The notes below the pieces were generated by a model that ran no database searches, was not told where the DNA came from, and worked only from the letters and a program-made list of their open reading frames with translations. A stretch of 64,000 bases of DNA from Brachionus rotundiformis (taxonomy: Eukaryota > Rotifera > Eurotatoria > Ploima > Brachionidae). The translations under genes and the position numbers were made by a program. The first letter of the stretch is position 1, and every line of letters begins with the position of its first letter. This document shows positions 35,430 through 46,445 of this stretch, piece by piece. The stretch is from assembly GCA_016802295.1 (NCBI GenBank), contig JAESIW010000207.1, positions 389,978 to 453,977 on the forward strand, written 5' to 3'.

Positions 35430-37270
35430 ATGGTAAATTTGTTATTTTTTTTAATAAAAAAAAATTTATTCATATTTATTGGAAAGAAAAAAATTTTCAT
35501 TTTTCTAATTTTTGTCTGTGTACTGATTGGAGTCAGTCAACAGAAGAGTAATTTTTAAAATTTTTAATTAATTTTTGTAATATTTTAATCTAATATTAAA
35601 GAGAATGGTAAGAGGAAAAGTGGAGAGTTTTGCAAGAGAAAATCAGACTGTCAAAAAGGTCTTAGATGTAGAAAAAACAAATGCATAGACCGTAAAGCAG
35701 TCATTCCAAAGTATTAACTTTATACCAATTATAAATTTTTAAGTAAAAATTTTTTAGAGAGTGGCGAAGATGTCCCCATGGATGGGTCGAATTTCAAAAT
35801 GACTGCTATCTAATTTCAAGATTTGAAGAAACATGGTCAAATGCAAATAGAATATGCCACTCTAAGGGTGGAAATCTCCTAATCATTGACTCGGACATAA
35901 TTTTAGATTTTTCAACAGAATTTTTTGCCAAATTTAATTTAAGAAAATCATATTTTGTAAGTTAAAAAATTAAATAATAAAAATAAAAACTAGTTATTTT
36001 TGTTACATTTTTAAAAAAGATTGGTGCAAAATTTACATATGGATGGAAATGGTTGGACGGTTCCCACATTCAACCAAATGGATACATGTAACACAATGGA
36101 AAAATAAAATAAAAAAATCAAAAATTAAAGAAAAAATTTATTAGGTGGAGTGAATGTGGCGGTGCCAACAGTCTTGTTTATGGACAGTGCGTTAGCTTGA
36201 ATCAAAATGGCTTGGACAGCTGCAGTTGTAATTCCAAAAAGAGATTTATCTGTGCAAAAGCATTCAAAAGACAATCTTATTCAAGTAGATTATTGGGTTT
36301 TTATCTTTTTTATTTTTAATTTTTTCTAAGGAAAACCTAGATGTTCAAGCAATTTACAATGTAAAAGAGAGCTAGAGTGCAAAAATAACGAGTGTATCTG
36401 TCCAGTGCAATCTTTAATGTAAGTCCAAAGCCAAAAATCATTTTAAAAAAATTTTCAAAAAAATTTCTGCAGAACCTTGGATAAATGCTCAAGTCCAAGT
36501 GACACTAATTTGGTTGTACACATTGGATCTAATCCAGGACTGGAATTTTTTGTCTCCAAATTGACATTTACTTGGCTAGATGCTCTAAAAGAGTCTGTTA
36601 AGTTCAATATTGATCTTTTGATTCTTAAAAATTATGATCAAATGGTCAAATTTATTGATTTTGCTATTAAAAATGAACTTTCTGGACCATTTTGGGTAAA
36701 ATAAATAGGTTTTATAGTTTTGAAAAAATTCATTATTTCAACTTTTCAGATTGGCGCATTTGCTGTAGATAGAAAGCTGACTTGGATTGATGAGTCCAAT
36801 TTGCCAAAAGGACCTTGGTAAAAAATTGGACACTAAAAGCTGCATATCATATTAAAAACATTAAAACTATCTTTTATTGGTTTGTAGTCTGGCCAAAATA
36901 CATTTGCATCTATAAGAGATATTTTTTTTTATATTTTATTAAAATTTATAATATTTTTTAAAAATGTCTAGTTATTAAATTGATACGCAAGCTCTCTAAG
37001 TTAAATGTTAAATTTTTTAAAATCTTAAATTTGTCTAGGCTTCCTTCGTTCAATGGGTGCCATAATTATGAACTAGATAATGGATTTGTTTGTTTTGCCC
37101 TTGATAACTATCAGATAGTGCCTCGAAATTGCAAAGAAGAATATCCAGCTCTTATCGCCCAAGGTAATTAAGCAAATTATTTGAAAATATCTTAATTAAT
37201 TAATAATTATTAAAATAATATTTAAATTGTGATTTTTCTTTCAGTTAAATCTTATTTGGGACAGCTTTAA
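35430..37270 (+). CDS. Secreted protein with two C-type lectin-like domains and two EB-like Cys modules
   Basis: Ten exons join in frame to 387 aa: 35430-35547, 35602-35710, 35758-35956, 36020-36087, 36145-36284, 36331-36418, 36473-36695, 36750-36817, 37039-37163, 37245-37270. Seen: an N-terminal membrane/signal segment (KKKIFIFLIFVCVLIGVSQQ); a short Cys module (CKRKSDCQKGLRCRKNKC); a good C-type lectin domain (CPHGWVEFQNDCYLISRFEE, then KGGNLLIID, WKWLDGSHIQP, FIC); a second Cys module (CSSNLQCKRELECKNNECIC); and a diverged second lectin-like domain (residues about 240-380) containing FTWLDALK and LTWIDESNLPKGPW. The Cys modules recall EB/dickkopf-like spacers. The calcium/sugar-binding EPN and WND motifs are not visible, so binding may be calcium-independent. 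Likely extracellular, perhaps adhesive or immune; ligand unknown. An ATG further inside the signal region is possible. Confidence 0.85.
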
Positions 37271-37389
37271 ATTAAAAGCTCAAGACTCTTGAGCTTATGA
37301 GTCTATTTGAAATAGACTCTTGAAATTGATAAGATTACAAAAATCTTATTAATATGAATTTATTTCTCTTTAAGACTAAAAAATAAGTT

Positions 37390-37920
37390 TGGAGACATTT
37401 TTTTCTGAGCCTACCACCGCTTTAGGCACTGTGGAGCTGTATCAGCCTATTTCATTAGATCTATCTAAAGTAGCTTTGAATCTCCTGTTTGACTTAGATG
37501 TCCTTAAATGTTAAATAAGTTTTTGAAGTTATTTTAATCAACTTCTTTTAAAAATATAAAGATGGTTTTTGCCATCTTTACAATTGTGCGGAACTATTCT
37601 AAGGAAAAAATGCAGCTCCGTCTCTAACTTGGGTAGGGATAAATTTTCTCTGGATTCTGATGCTATTACCTTTTGTTGCCCCAGCTTGATTAATTTATTT
37701 GATTCCTGATCAGTTTATAAGATCTCTGACCAAGTTTACCTTTTCTGGTTCATTCAATGATTTTTACATTTCAATCAAATCTCCTCTCTTTCTCTCTTCT
37801 TTAGCTTGAATTCTTCAAATCCACTCCTGCTAGGCTCAATTCATAAGAATACTTCTGAGTGACCCAGAGATCTTTGTTGCCCGATCTTGTACATGGATGT
37901 ATACAGTCTTTCCCACAACT
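37390..37920 (-). pseudogene. CR1/L2-like LINE, 3' terminal remnant
   Basis: On the minus strand, with stops and frame changes, the sequence reads SYELSLAGVDLKNSS, RRERGEI, NKLIKLGQQKV, LSLPKLETELHFFLRIVP. The order (ERL..L.L.SLE.RR.RGDLI... then a region ending FFS.R.VP.WN.LP) is typical of the C-terminus of CR1/L2-type LINE proteins. Only this end is present. Confidence 0.6.
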
Positions 37921-38084
37921 TATATTGATATTCTTATAATATTATTTTGGGTTTTGTGAAATTTGGTACAGAATAAAATAATAGGGTTAAAGTAACATAA
38001 ATTAATGCTTAAAAAGGTTATAATCTTTTTACCAAAGGTTTTCACTAGTTCTGTAAATGCAATATAGTCCAACATACAGAGCTT

Positions 38085-38240
38085 CATCAAAAGCTATAGT
38101 CTGCTAACAACTTATTGAGCTCTAACTGCATCAATTCTTAACTTTTTCCAATCATCTGCCACATGATTTGTGAAAGTTGTATCCTTGAGAATAGTTCTTG
38201 GTCGTTTTTCTACTTCATTATTTTGTATTAGTAGCCTAAT
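38085..38240 (-). repeat. LINE 3' end fragment, copy 2
   Basis: Inverted copy of the stretch at 34600-34720. The minus strand is open over RPRTILKDTTFTNHVADDWK and continues KLRIDAVRAQ before a stop, resembling the end of an RTE-like LINE protein. Confidence 0.5.
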
Positions 38241-38540
38241 GTAGATCTGCTTTAAAAAGTGGGATGAAATTGCCAACTTAAGTGACCAAAGTTGCTTTTC
38301 ACTATAAAATTTAAGTATAAAAATTTATTAAAAATTAATTTCTAAATTTGACAAAATCAGGTGGTAAATAAAATTAACCCCTGAATGGATTAATAATTAA
38401 TGCCTGTGTCTCTTTATCTAAAATTTTCAAATTTATTTGAATCGAATAATTTTTATAATAGAATACATTTTAGAAATTCATAACTTTGAGGCGAATCTGT
38501 TTGAGTAAGGAACTGTATAAAAATAGATATTTAATTTAAG

Positions 38541-39728
38541 GAAACAATTGTGATAAGATAAAACTGCAAAGTTTGATAGACAGACTATCGAAGTTTATAG
38601 TGGTCGATCCTCCTAAAAAAAACGAAACAGGTATGATCTGTTTCAAATAGATAAAAAATAGTGAAAAAATTTCATATAGATTCAGATGACCATGATGAGT
38701 GGAATTATAAAGATAAAGGACCGGATTATTGGGCACAAGCATTTGAAGATTGCAGAGCAAGTTCTCAGTCACCAATCAATATCATAACATCTTCTGCTGT
38801 TTACCAAGCAAAGCTAAAAAAATTTCGCTTTGTAAATTATGCAAAAAGTCTTTCTTGGAATGTGGTAAACAATGGTCATTCAAGTAACAAAATCAAGATG
38901 CTAGTACAAATTTTGTTATTTTAAAATTAATATTTTTAAGTATCTGCCAGTCCGGTTGGTCAAACTAACAAGCCGTTTATCAGAGGCAGCGATTTCACTG
39001 AAACATATTTCTTGCTTAATTTTCATTTTCACTGGGGCTATAACATCTACCAGGGTAAAATTAAGATATCAATTTGTATAAATTATTTAGTCTTTTGTTT
39101 GTATGGTTAAGGAAGTGAGCATTTATTGAATGGAAAAAAATTTCCCCTAGAAGTAATCTTCTATTGATTAAGTGATTCCTAATTGTAAATTGTTTACTAA
39201 GGTTCACTTGGTTCACCAATCTCTCAGTGGAAAGATTGCAGTATTGGGATTTTTTTTTGAGGTAATCAAAGAAATTTAAAGCTAAATATTTAGTATCAAA
39301 TTTTTAAAGATATCAGCAAATAATAATACAAGATTGGATGAAATAATTTCAGTCGCGAATATCAAAGACAAAAAAGGTGACTATTAATTCATTTAATGAG
39401 AAAAATTTTAGATCAATTTTTTTATTAAGACACTCGCACCATCAATTATGCACTGTTGTCAATGATACCCGATCTAAGACTTTTGAATAGAGCATATTAT
39501 CGATACAGTGGAAGCTTTACAACTCCACCATGCACTGAAGGAGTTACATGGACTGTGTTCAGGGCTAAAATTCCAATTTCGGAATCTCAAGTAAATTTAA
39601 ATTTAGTCTATATTTGCTATTTAAATATTTTAAAGGTAAAAATGTTCTATGATAGTGGAATTGATATCAATTTTAGAGAAGTTCAACCAATTAACGCTAG
39701 AGCTTTAACAACAAATGTTAAAAATTGA
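38541..39728 (+). CDS. Alpha carbonic anhydrase, 5' end uncertain
   Basis: Catalyses CO2 hydration with a zinc ion. Exons in frame: about 38541-38630, 38680-38883, 38941-39054, 39112-39152, 39202-39261, 39310-39376, 39430-39590, 39636-39728. Family blocks seen in order: WNYKDKGPDYWAQAFEDC, SQSPINI, FHFHWG (two zinc histidines), GSEHLLNGKKFPLEVHLVHQ (third zinc histidine, split by an intron), AVLGFFFE, YRYSGSFTTPPCTEGVTWTV and the closing REVQPINARAL. All three zinc ligands and the TTPPC..GV substrate-pocket block are intact, so the enzyme should be active. The extra N-terminal exon (LSKFIVVDPPKKNET) lacks an ATG and a signal peptide is not seen, so one or more 5' exons are missing. Most animal members of this size are secreted or membrane-anchored. 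Confidence 0.9.
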
Positions 39729-40362
39729 TCTACATGTATTTTGCTTATTTTAATGATAATAATGATATAATTGACATAAATTTTTTATTGAATAATAAAA
39801 ATCTAAAAATAAACTCTTTAAACATGCTGGCACTTAGATAAGGTTTGATACCGTATTTTCTCACATAATATTCCAATGACAGCTTACGTCGGATATGTTC
39901 TAATATCTCTAGGAGATTATATAAAATTAAGCAATTTTCGGTTTTTGTAAAGATCAGTACAAAAGAACAGAACAAAGTGTACAAAATTAAAAAGCTTTTT
40001 TTCTAAAAGTTTAAAATTAATTCTGTGAATGCAGAATGGTGCAACATTTAAAGTTGCATCAACAGTAAAAGTGTGCAAATGATGTGCAAAATATCTGCAA
40101 AATGCACTACACTCGATTATATTGAAATTTAATTTCTGCTGAACTCTGCAAAATTAGCAGACATAGACATTTGCTGCAAATTTGAATGTTAAATTGTTTA
40201 CTTGTTGTCTTTTACGAAAAATTGAGTACAAACGAAAAAAAATTAAAGAACTAATTTGTAGATTTTTTTTTCTCTACAATTTGATATATGACACTGGGAA
40301 TAAAAATTTAATTAACTTTTAAATATCTATAATGTAAAAACTTCTTCTAAAAATAAAAAATA
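39729..40362. other. Intergenic DNA between carbonic anhydrase and Tc1 element
   Basis: A 79-codon minus-strand frame at 39745-39984 is protein-like in part (RRKLSLEYYVRKYGIKPYL) but has no known domain. At 40030-40195 there are many TGCA/GCAAA words in a loosely repetitive pattern without clear periodicity. Confidence 0.3.
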
Positions 40363-41860
40363 AAAGTCGGTGCAAAAGTTAAGAAATTCGGGTAAACCTA
40401 AAGTTTTAGCAACCATTGCTATCTTTTTTCACACCTTAATGATTAATTCTTAAATAGCTTCTAATTTTGATTAAATTGTGCTCTAAAACTGCTTAAAATA
40501 AATACTCTTCAACTACTTCGGTCCTTTCAAAATAACTTAACCAAAAAATCTTAATTTTGCCAAAAAATTACCAAAAAATGGATAAAAAACGTCTCTAGCC
40601 TACTATAATGGCAGATCGTTGGTCTGCTAAAAAGTGGAGATAAAAAGCAAAATGAGATAGCCAACATGCTAGGTGTATCTCCAAAATGTGTCTCTTCAAC
40701 TAAAAAACGATATGAAGAGACTCGTACTGTGTCTGATCGATGCCGTTCTGGTAGACCTCGAAAGTTGACTTATAGGGAAGAAAATTACATTTTTAGAGAG
40801 ATAAGAAAAGACCCTACATCTAGCTATCAAAAACTCGCCACTGATTTTAATTCTAAGACTCAAGGGGTTAGGATACGTAAGTCTACTGTAATTAGATTTC
40901 TCAAAAAAAAAGTTAAGAGTCCCATACAGCGGTCAGAAAACCCCTTTTAACCATAAAAGATAGACAAAAAAGATATAAGTGGTGTAAACAGAGACTTAAT
41001 TGGACAATTAATAATTGGTCCAGAATTATCTTCAGTGACGAGTCCAATTTTGAGGTCTTCAATCGTAAGTCAAGAGTAATCGTAAAAAGGTTTAAAAATG
41101 AAAAGTTTCATCCGAAGTTCTGTATACCAAGGTTACAAAATGGTGGAGGGTCAGCTGGTATCTGGGGATGCATTTCCTACAAGGGCACTGGTATAAGCAA
41201 CATTTATACAGGACGAATTAATCACTTTGTCTACATCAACACCTTGGAAAACAACCTTTTACCATCTGTTGACCTGCTATTTGAGCCAGACGACCCTTGG
41301 ATTTTTCAGCAAGATGGCGCTTCGGCACACTTACTACCCACTCAGTAAAGGACTGGTTGAAAGAACAGAACATAGAGGTGCTGCCATGGTGCGCCCGTTC
41401 ACCAGATCTCAACCCAATCGAGAACTTATGGTCATACATGGATGCCAAAATTGTAAACACAAAGGTAACCTCTATCGAGCATTTAGAAGAGGTTTTACAC
41501 AAAGAGTGGATAAGGATTCCAACTGAGTACGTTCAAAAGTTGATTGAATCTATGCCAAAAGAGTTTTGGCTTGTTATAAGGCCAAAGGCGGTCATTTTAA
41601 ATATTAATTTGTAAAAATTTCTAAACTTTTGAACCGTTTTTTTTTTTTTTAATTTATTGTATCCATTTTTTCTTATGTATTTTTTTTGGGATTTTTTTTT
41701 TTCACCTAAATTTTTTTTTGATATTATGATCTTGGATTGATGAAAAATAAAAATTTGAAAAAAAAACCGCTTTTTTTTATTTTCCTGCCTATTATAAATG
41801 CAAAAACAATTCTTTTGTTAACGAAAAAAAAAAAAATTTCTAAACTTTTGCAACATACTG
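40363..41860 (+). mobile_element. Tc1-type DNA transposon with broken transposase
   Basis: The ends are inverted and related (core GTGCAAAAGTTAAGAAATT at the left, its diverged complement at the right), and each is flanked by TA, the expected target duplication. Inside, the transposase is readable in pieces: an N-terminal helix-turn-helix region (KQNEIANMLGVSPKCVS, then RCRSGRPRKLT) at about 40620-40950, FSDESNFEVF with the first catalytic Asp near 41035, QQDGASAH with the second near 41315, and SPDLNPIENLW with the Glu near 41420. The second Asp and the Glu are 34 residues apart after allowing one frame change, so it is DD34E, the Tc1 type. In-frame stops and frameshifts near 40950 and 41330 make it inactive; it could only move if supplied with transposase from elsewhere. 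Confidence 0.9.
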
Positions 41861-42376
41861 TATAAGTGTTAGATTCATATATGAAGCATTGCTATAAGAC
41901 TTTGTGCTCAGCGACTGTGACATTAAAAATCATACTCCTAAAAAATAAGAAAGCTTGGTACATAAAAATGGTTAAAAAATTATTTACTTCAATTTTTTTT
42001 TTCGATGCATTGAGTATTTTTTTCATTTTATGATTCAAATTTCTGTTTATTTTTTGTTTTCTAAATAAATTATTTAATAAATATGAGCCTTAAAAAATAG
42101 TTTAGAGTGTTTTCTTTAATTTACTAAAAAAATTAGCAGATGAAAAGGAATACTTTTCTTTGCATAATTTAGTCTTTTTACAAAATTTATTTTCTAAAAT
42201 GTATTTATTATCTTAAAAATTTATTTTTTTCTATTAGACTTGAAAATAATTTTCTGATTTTTATAATTCTATATGAATAAAAAATAGTAACATTTTTTAA
42301 ACAAATTTTATTAATTAAAGTAAATAAATTTTTAAATAGATAAAAAAATAAATATGGATTGTTTAATATACTTAGT
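41861..42376. other. AT-rich intergenic DNA
   Basis: Contains the presumed 3' UTR of the minus-strand channel gene; nothing else recognised. Confidence 0.4.
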
Positions 42377-44396
42377 TTAATTATTTTTTCTCGGGTCATA
42401 ACTTTGGCTATTGCCAGTACATTGTACCACATTTTTCGAATCATCACAGGGCTTTAATTCTTCATTAGCTTCTTCTTTGCCCACGTTTGAATAGCGTCTA
42501 TAGCTTACCAAGAAATATGTTATGTATGTCAAGTGAAAAAAGAAATAAAGACTTCCAATGACGAAAAGAGCATATTTATCAACTCTACTAACATACTCCC
42601 GGTCAATAGAAGAAAATAAGGCTGATCCGATCACGGCATGCCAAATGCATAATGAAACCAAAAATATCAATGCTACAATTGCATATTTGTCCAATGTAGT
42701 CAAATAAGAAACAGTTGGTAGCTTCTGAGTTACTATCCATCTAAAATTAATTGATGACAAAATTAAAAGACATGTGGTTTGAATTCTGAAGTGAGGTAAA
42801 GAGTGGGTGAATGAAAAAGGAACAAAACCGAGGGCGCTTATAAGAAATATGAGCATGTAAGCGTTGTAAATAAAGTATCCTGGACGTCTGGATATGGTTG
42901 ATGAAACTGTAAAGCTGTGTCTTTCTTTCTTTTTCCAAATGTCATAAATATTCTTTTCCGATGTTTCAATGTGTGGGTACAAGTTCCACTCTTGCTGTTG
43001 TTGAAAATCATTTGTGTTGATGGTGGATTCAATGTAACAACTTGGCACAAATTTGACTTCATTTGTGCTCCTTGACGATGTTATTGTAATACTTAAATTT
43101 TGTATATCTTAATTAAAAAAATTGAAAGTATTAGCCTTTGGTAAACGAATATAAAAATAATGTTTGACTTCACTAGCGGTAGATTTTTTGATTAATAATT
43201 TTGAAAACTTAATTATTTTAAAATTTTCAATCTAAAATTATCTCAATTAAAAATAAACATTAAAAAATATTGAAAAAAAAAACATATCATTAACACTCAT
43301 TTCAATATTTTTTAATTTTTTAATTATTAAATTGCAAAAAAGTTATAAAGAAATGATTACATTTATTTAACAAAATACAAATAAGATATAAAGTATTTAG
43401 AGCCGAAAAAAGTCCTCCGGTGTTTGAGTGTTAATAACCTACCAATCTTAATGAAGAAGATGTGTACATTTTTGAAATAGATTTTGACTATTTATTTTAA
43501 TTATTTTTAAAAAATTTTATTTAAAATATCTTTAGTTTGATATTTATATATCATTTGAAATTTTAAATATTTTTTTTATCTTCAACCATTTTAATTGATA
43601 ATGATCATACAGAAAAAAAAGAGAAAAGAGTGTTAATTTTTTTAGGTTATATAAAAAAACTAAAAAATATCTTGAAAATTTTTGTAATGGGATACCATTT
43701 AGGCCACATAAACCTGAATTCATGCAAAAAGTCTCTGTTGGTAAATGCTTTTTTTGGTTTTTCTATAATATCTGGTCATGGAAATATGGTGATACTTAAA
43801 AGCACTGATTGATTACCTAATGGAAAATCCCACAGTTCCAATTTTTCCCAAAATATTCCCTTGATATTTCTCATTTCGTAAATTCTAGTTTTGTTATCAA
43901 CTCTTTCCACTCTGTACTTAATATCTTGCTTTAGATTACCAACTGCATTTTCTATGTAAATCTCCGGCTCCCAATTCAATCTGGGATCGAAGACCGCATT
44001 CACATCCACTGATTCATCTTCCCAACTAGCTTCGAAGTAAGCATCGGCCTGAAACCGTTCCTTGACATTGTCTATTTCACCAACGCGCAGAAATATCAGA
44101 TATATCTGGACCGTAACTGGTGCAGTTTTTTTAATATTCTCATTGTTAATATACAAATTGAGCTTAAGGTTGGCTGCTTGTATCAGATTGTGTATTGCTT
44201 GTAGGCGCTTTTTGTAGTCCTCTACACTCAACTGACTGGTCAAATCTTCGCTTATCTTTGCCTGATTCTCGTTAAAACTCGAATCTTTTGAACTATTCAT
44301 CAGCTTTTTCCTATTGAACACATTTCTTTCATTGAAGAAAGTGTTACTGGAGCCATTTGCTGGCTTCATCAGGGACTGAGTGACTACCAGATCCAT
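42377..44396 (-). CDS. Pentameric ligand-gated ion channel-like subunit lacking the Cys-loop
   Basis: Two exons, 44396-43817 and 43107-42377, join in frame to 436 aa. Family knowledge: five subunits form a ligand-opened ion channel in the plasma membrane. Seen: an extracellular beta-sandwich with QIYLIFLRVGEIDNVKERFQ, DAYFEASWED, FDPRLNWEPEIYIENAVGN and FWEKLELWDFPLGDIQNLSI; then YNAYMLIFLISALGFVPFSF (TM1), a second span ending at FRWIVTQKLPTVSYLTTLDK, DKYAIVALIFLVSLCIWHA (TM3) and YALFVIGSLYFFFHLTYITY (TM4). Around FPLGDIQ, where Cys-loop receptors carry two cysteines, there is none. The N-terminus starts MDLVVTQSLMKPANGSSN with no obvious signal peptide, so an upstream exon may be missing. 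The intron joins the sheet exactly at the FPL.D.Q block. Ligand and ion selectivity cannot be predicted. Confidence 0.88.
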
Positions 44397-45761
44397 TTTT
44401 GATTTAGTTTCGTAAATGTTACGTATTTGACTGCAAGTTTTAAGGCATTAAGTTTAACTTGCTGAACAAATTGGTATTAAAATATTTATCCATAAATTAA
44501 CCTTAGTATTCAAGTTGTTCTATTTGCTGAGAAGCTCTGAAAATTATTTGCTCCAAAGTTATTATCATAAAAAAAATCATTTAATACAAATAATTAATTA
44601 GTGAATAAGAATTTAAGGTTAATCGCATTTTAAATGCTTTTCTTTTTAATTATCTAATAAAAATATCTGCAAAAGTAAAATTTATTACAACAGATCAAAT
44701 TTAAGCAGGCTGTAGCTGTTGTGGGTGCTGTAGAATTTTCTTCCATGTAAAAGATCCATCTTTTTTTGTCCAGAAGCCAAATCCTTTTTAAGGTTCTCTT
44801 GGACAAAAGAAGATGAAATTAATTAGTAGCTACCATTACCACAGACTGACTTGTAAAATGACAAATTACATGACAAATTTTGGTACAAAGAAAGAAACAA
44901 AATTTGAGAATTTAATTAAGTATCTAAAACCTTTTTTCTAAAAGCTAAATGCCAAATGGTGCAATATTCATTACCAATGACATTGTGATATATTCTACTT
45001 TATAGACATTGTTACTTTGATCTACGAAAATCAATAACTAATCAAGCTGTTTATCTTGATGTTTTAATTAAATTTGAATGACGTTTTTTACTTAAATCTT
45101 TACTTAAAATATATACCACTTTATTTCATCTATTCGTCTTATTCGAATATTTCCAAAACCAACATTTATTAAACTCAGGTCTTAATTGTATTATTAATAT
45201 AAGTGAAGTTTAATTGTTTAATAAAATAAATAAGATATAAAAAAATATTATAATTATTATAAAGTTCTTTTTTACTATATTTCACAAAAATTTTTTTAGC
45301 AATTAGTAAATATTTGTATCTATTTATCTAATTTTTACTAAAACAGCCTTATTTTTTAAATAAATTATCTTAGTCTATCTTTTCATGCAAGCAAGTTCAG
45401 AAATAAACCTTCTTGGTGGCTTGGTGGTAGGGTAATTTTATATGTTGATTGGAAATATACCAATTAAAGAGATACAGTTTAGCTTTGATATTTAATACAC
45501 AATTAATTCTAAAATTAGTCCCATAAGGCTAATTTGGCTGAAATTGATTGCGCCTAATAATAGTTCAGAGGCTCTGGTTTGGAGAAATGAATATTTTTGT
45601 TAAAAAAAAATTCAATTAAATTCATGTCTTTTTTTTAAATTGACAAATAAATATTTGTGAAAATAGATAATTATTTTAAACTCAAAAATAAAGCATTAAA
45701 AATTAATAGATAAAATTTAAAATAAATTTATTATCTAATAGTGATATGTACAAAATTAAGA
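44397..45761. other. Intergenic DNA
   Basis: No supported gene. About 44700-44820 has raised GC and a short minus-strand protein-like stretch (LKRIWLLDKKRWIFYMEE) without family match. The rest is AT-rich. Confidence 0.35.
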
Positions 45762-46223
45762 TTAATTTTTGTGGTCAATTTTTTGGTTATCTTCAGGAGT
45801 GACTAGTTCACCTATCAGAGATGAGTAAACCGAGCGATCAGCTTCCTCAAAGCTTAAAGTTCGGTTCTTGAAGTCTTCCAAGAACTCTTCTATTAGTTCA
45901 ACATTTTTTTTCAACTCAACCAAACGATTGTGAATGTTTTCTTTTTTGGCCAGATCGTTTCCACAGTTGGCATACTCCTGCTTCAACTCAACAAATTGTC
46001 TGTAGTACTCATTTTTGTGCTGGACTAGCGGACTGTCATCGGCCAATGCGGCCAAATTTTTTTCCTTTTCCTCTTTAATCCTTGCCATCAGCTCGTCACG
46101 ACTATTTTTCAGCGCTTCTGGAAGCTTCATGAGCAAAGTCTCCGTTCGTACATCAATCTGGGTCTGTATTTTTTCATAATGGTCAATGATTTCCTTTTTT
46201 AGATTTGAATCGTTGTTGTCCAT
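45762..46223 (-). CDS. Small coiled-coil protein, unknown function
   Basis: Single exon, 153 aa, starting MDNNDSNLKKEIIDHYEKIQ. Almost entirely hydrophilic and helix-forming; heptad-like spacing runs from about residue 10 to 125 (HNRLVELKKNVELIEEFLED). No signal peptide, membrane segment or catalytic motif. GC content and clean ATG/stop boundaries separate it from its AT-rich surroundings, so it is very likely real. It might be a fragment related to TRIM-type coiled coils, but no RING or B-box is present. It lies tail-to-head with the chitinase-like gene on the same strand. Confidence 0.75.
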   Translation of the reverse strand: MDNNDSNLKKEIIDHYEKIQTQIDVRTETLLMKLPEALKNSRDELMARIKEEKEKNLAALADDSPLVQHKNEYYRQFVELKQEYANCGNDLAKKENIHNRLVELKKNVELIEEFLEDFKNRTLSFEEADRSVYSSLIGELVTPEDNQKIDHKN

Positions 46224-46445
46224 GGTATATTTTTAGATATCTTTCAAGCTCAATAAATTTTGAGAACAACGATGTGTCAAATTATTATCTTTTTTAATTT
46301 GTATACCCCTAAATTAATATTTATTTTGCATTAAATTAAAATTTTAAAACAACTCTTAAATTTTTTTATTGGTTAATATCCATGTATATCAAATACCATT
46401 CTTTTTATTATAATTATTTATTACAAATTCTAAAAGTATATTTGA

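Noticed and set aside
40030..40200. TGCA-rich stretch as a possible satellite
   Set aside because: No constant period or unit could be found by eye.
42838..43062. Extra minus-strand frames within the channel gene
   Set aside because: Alternative frames of the exon that codes TM1 and its upstream loop.
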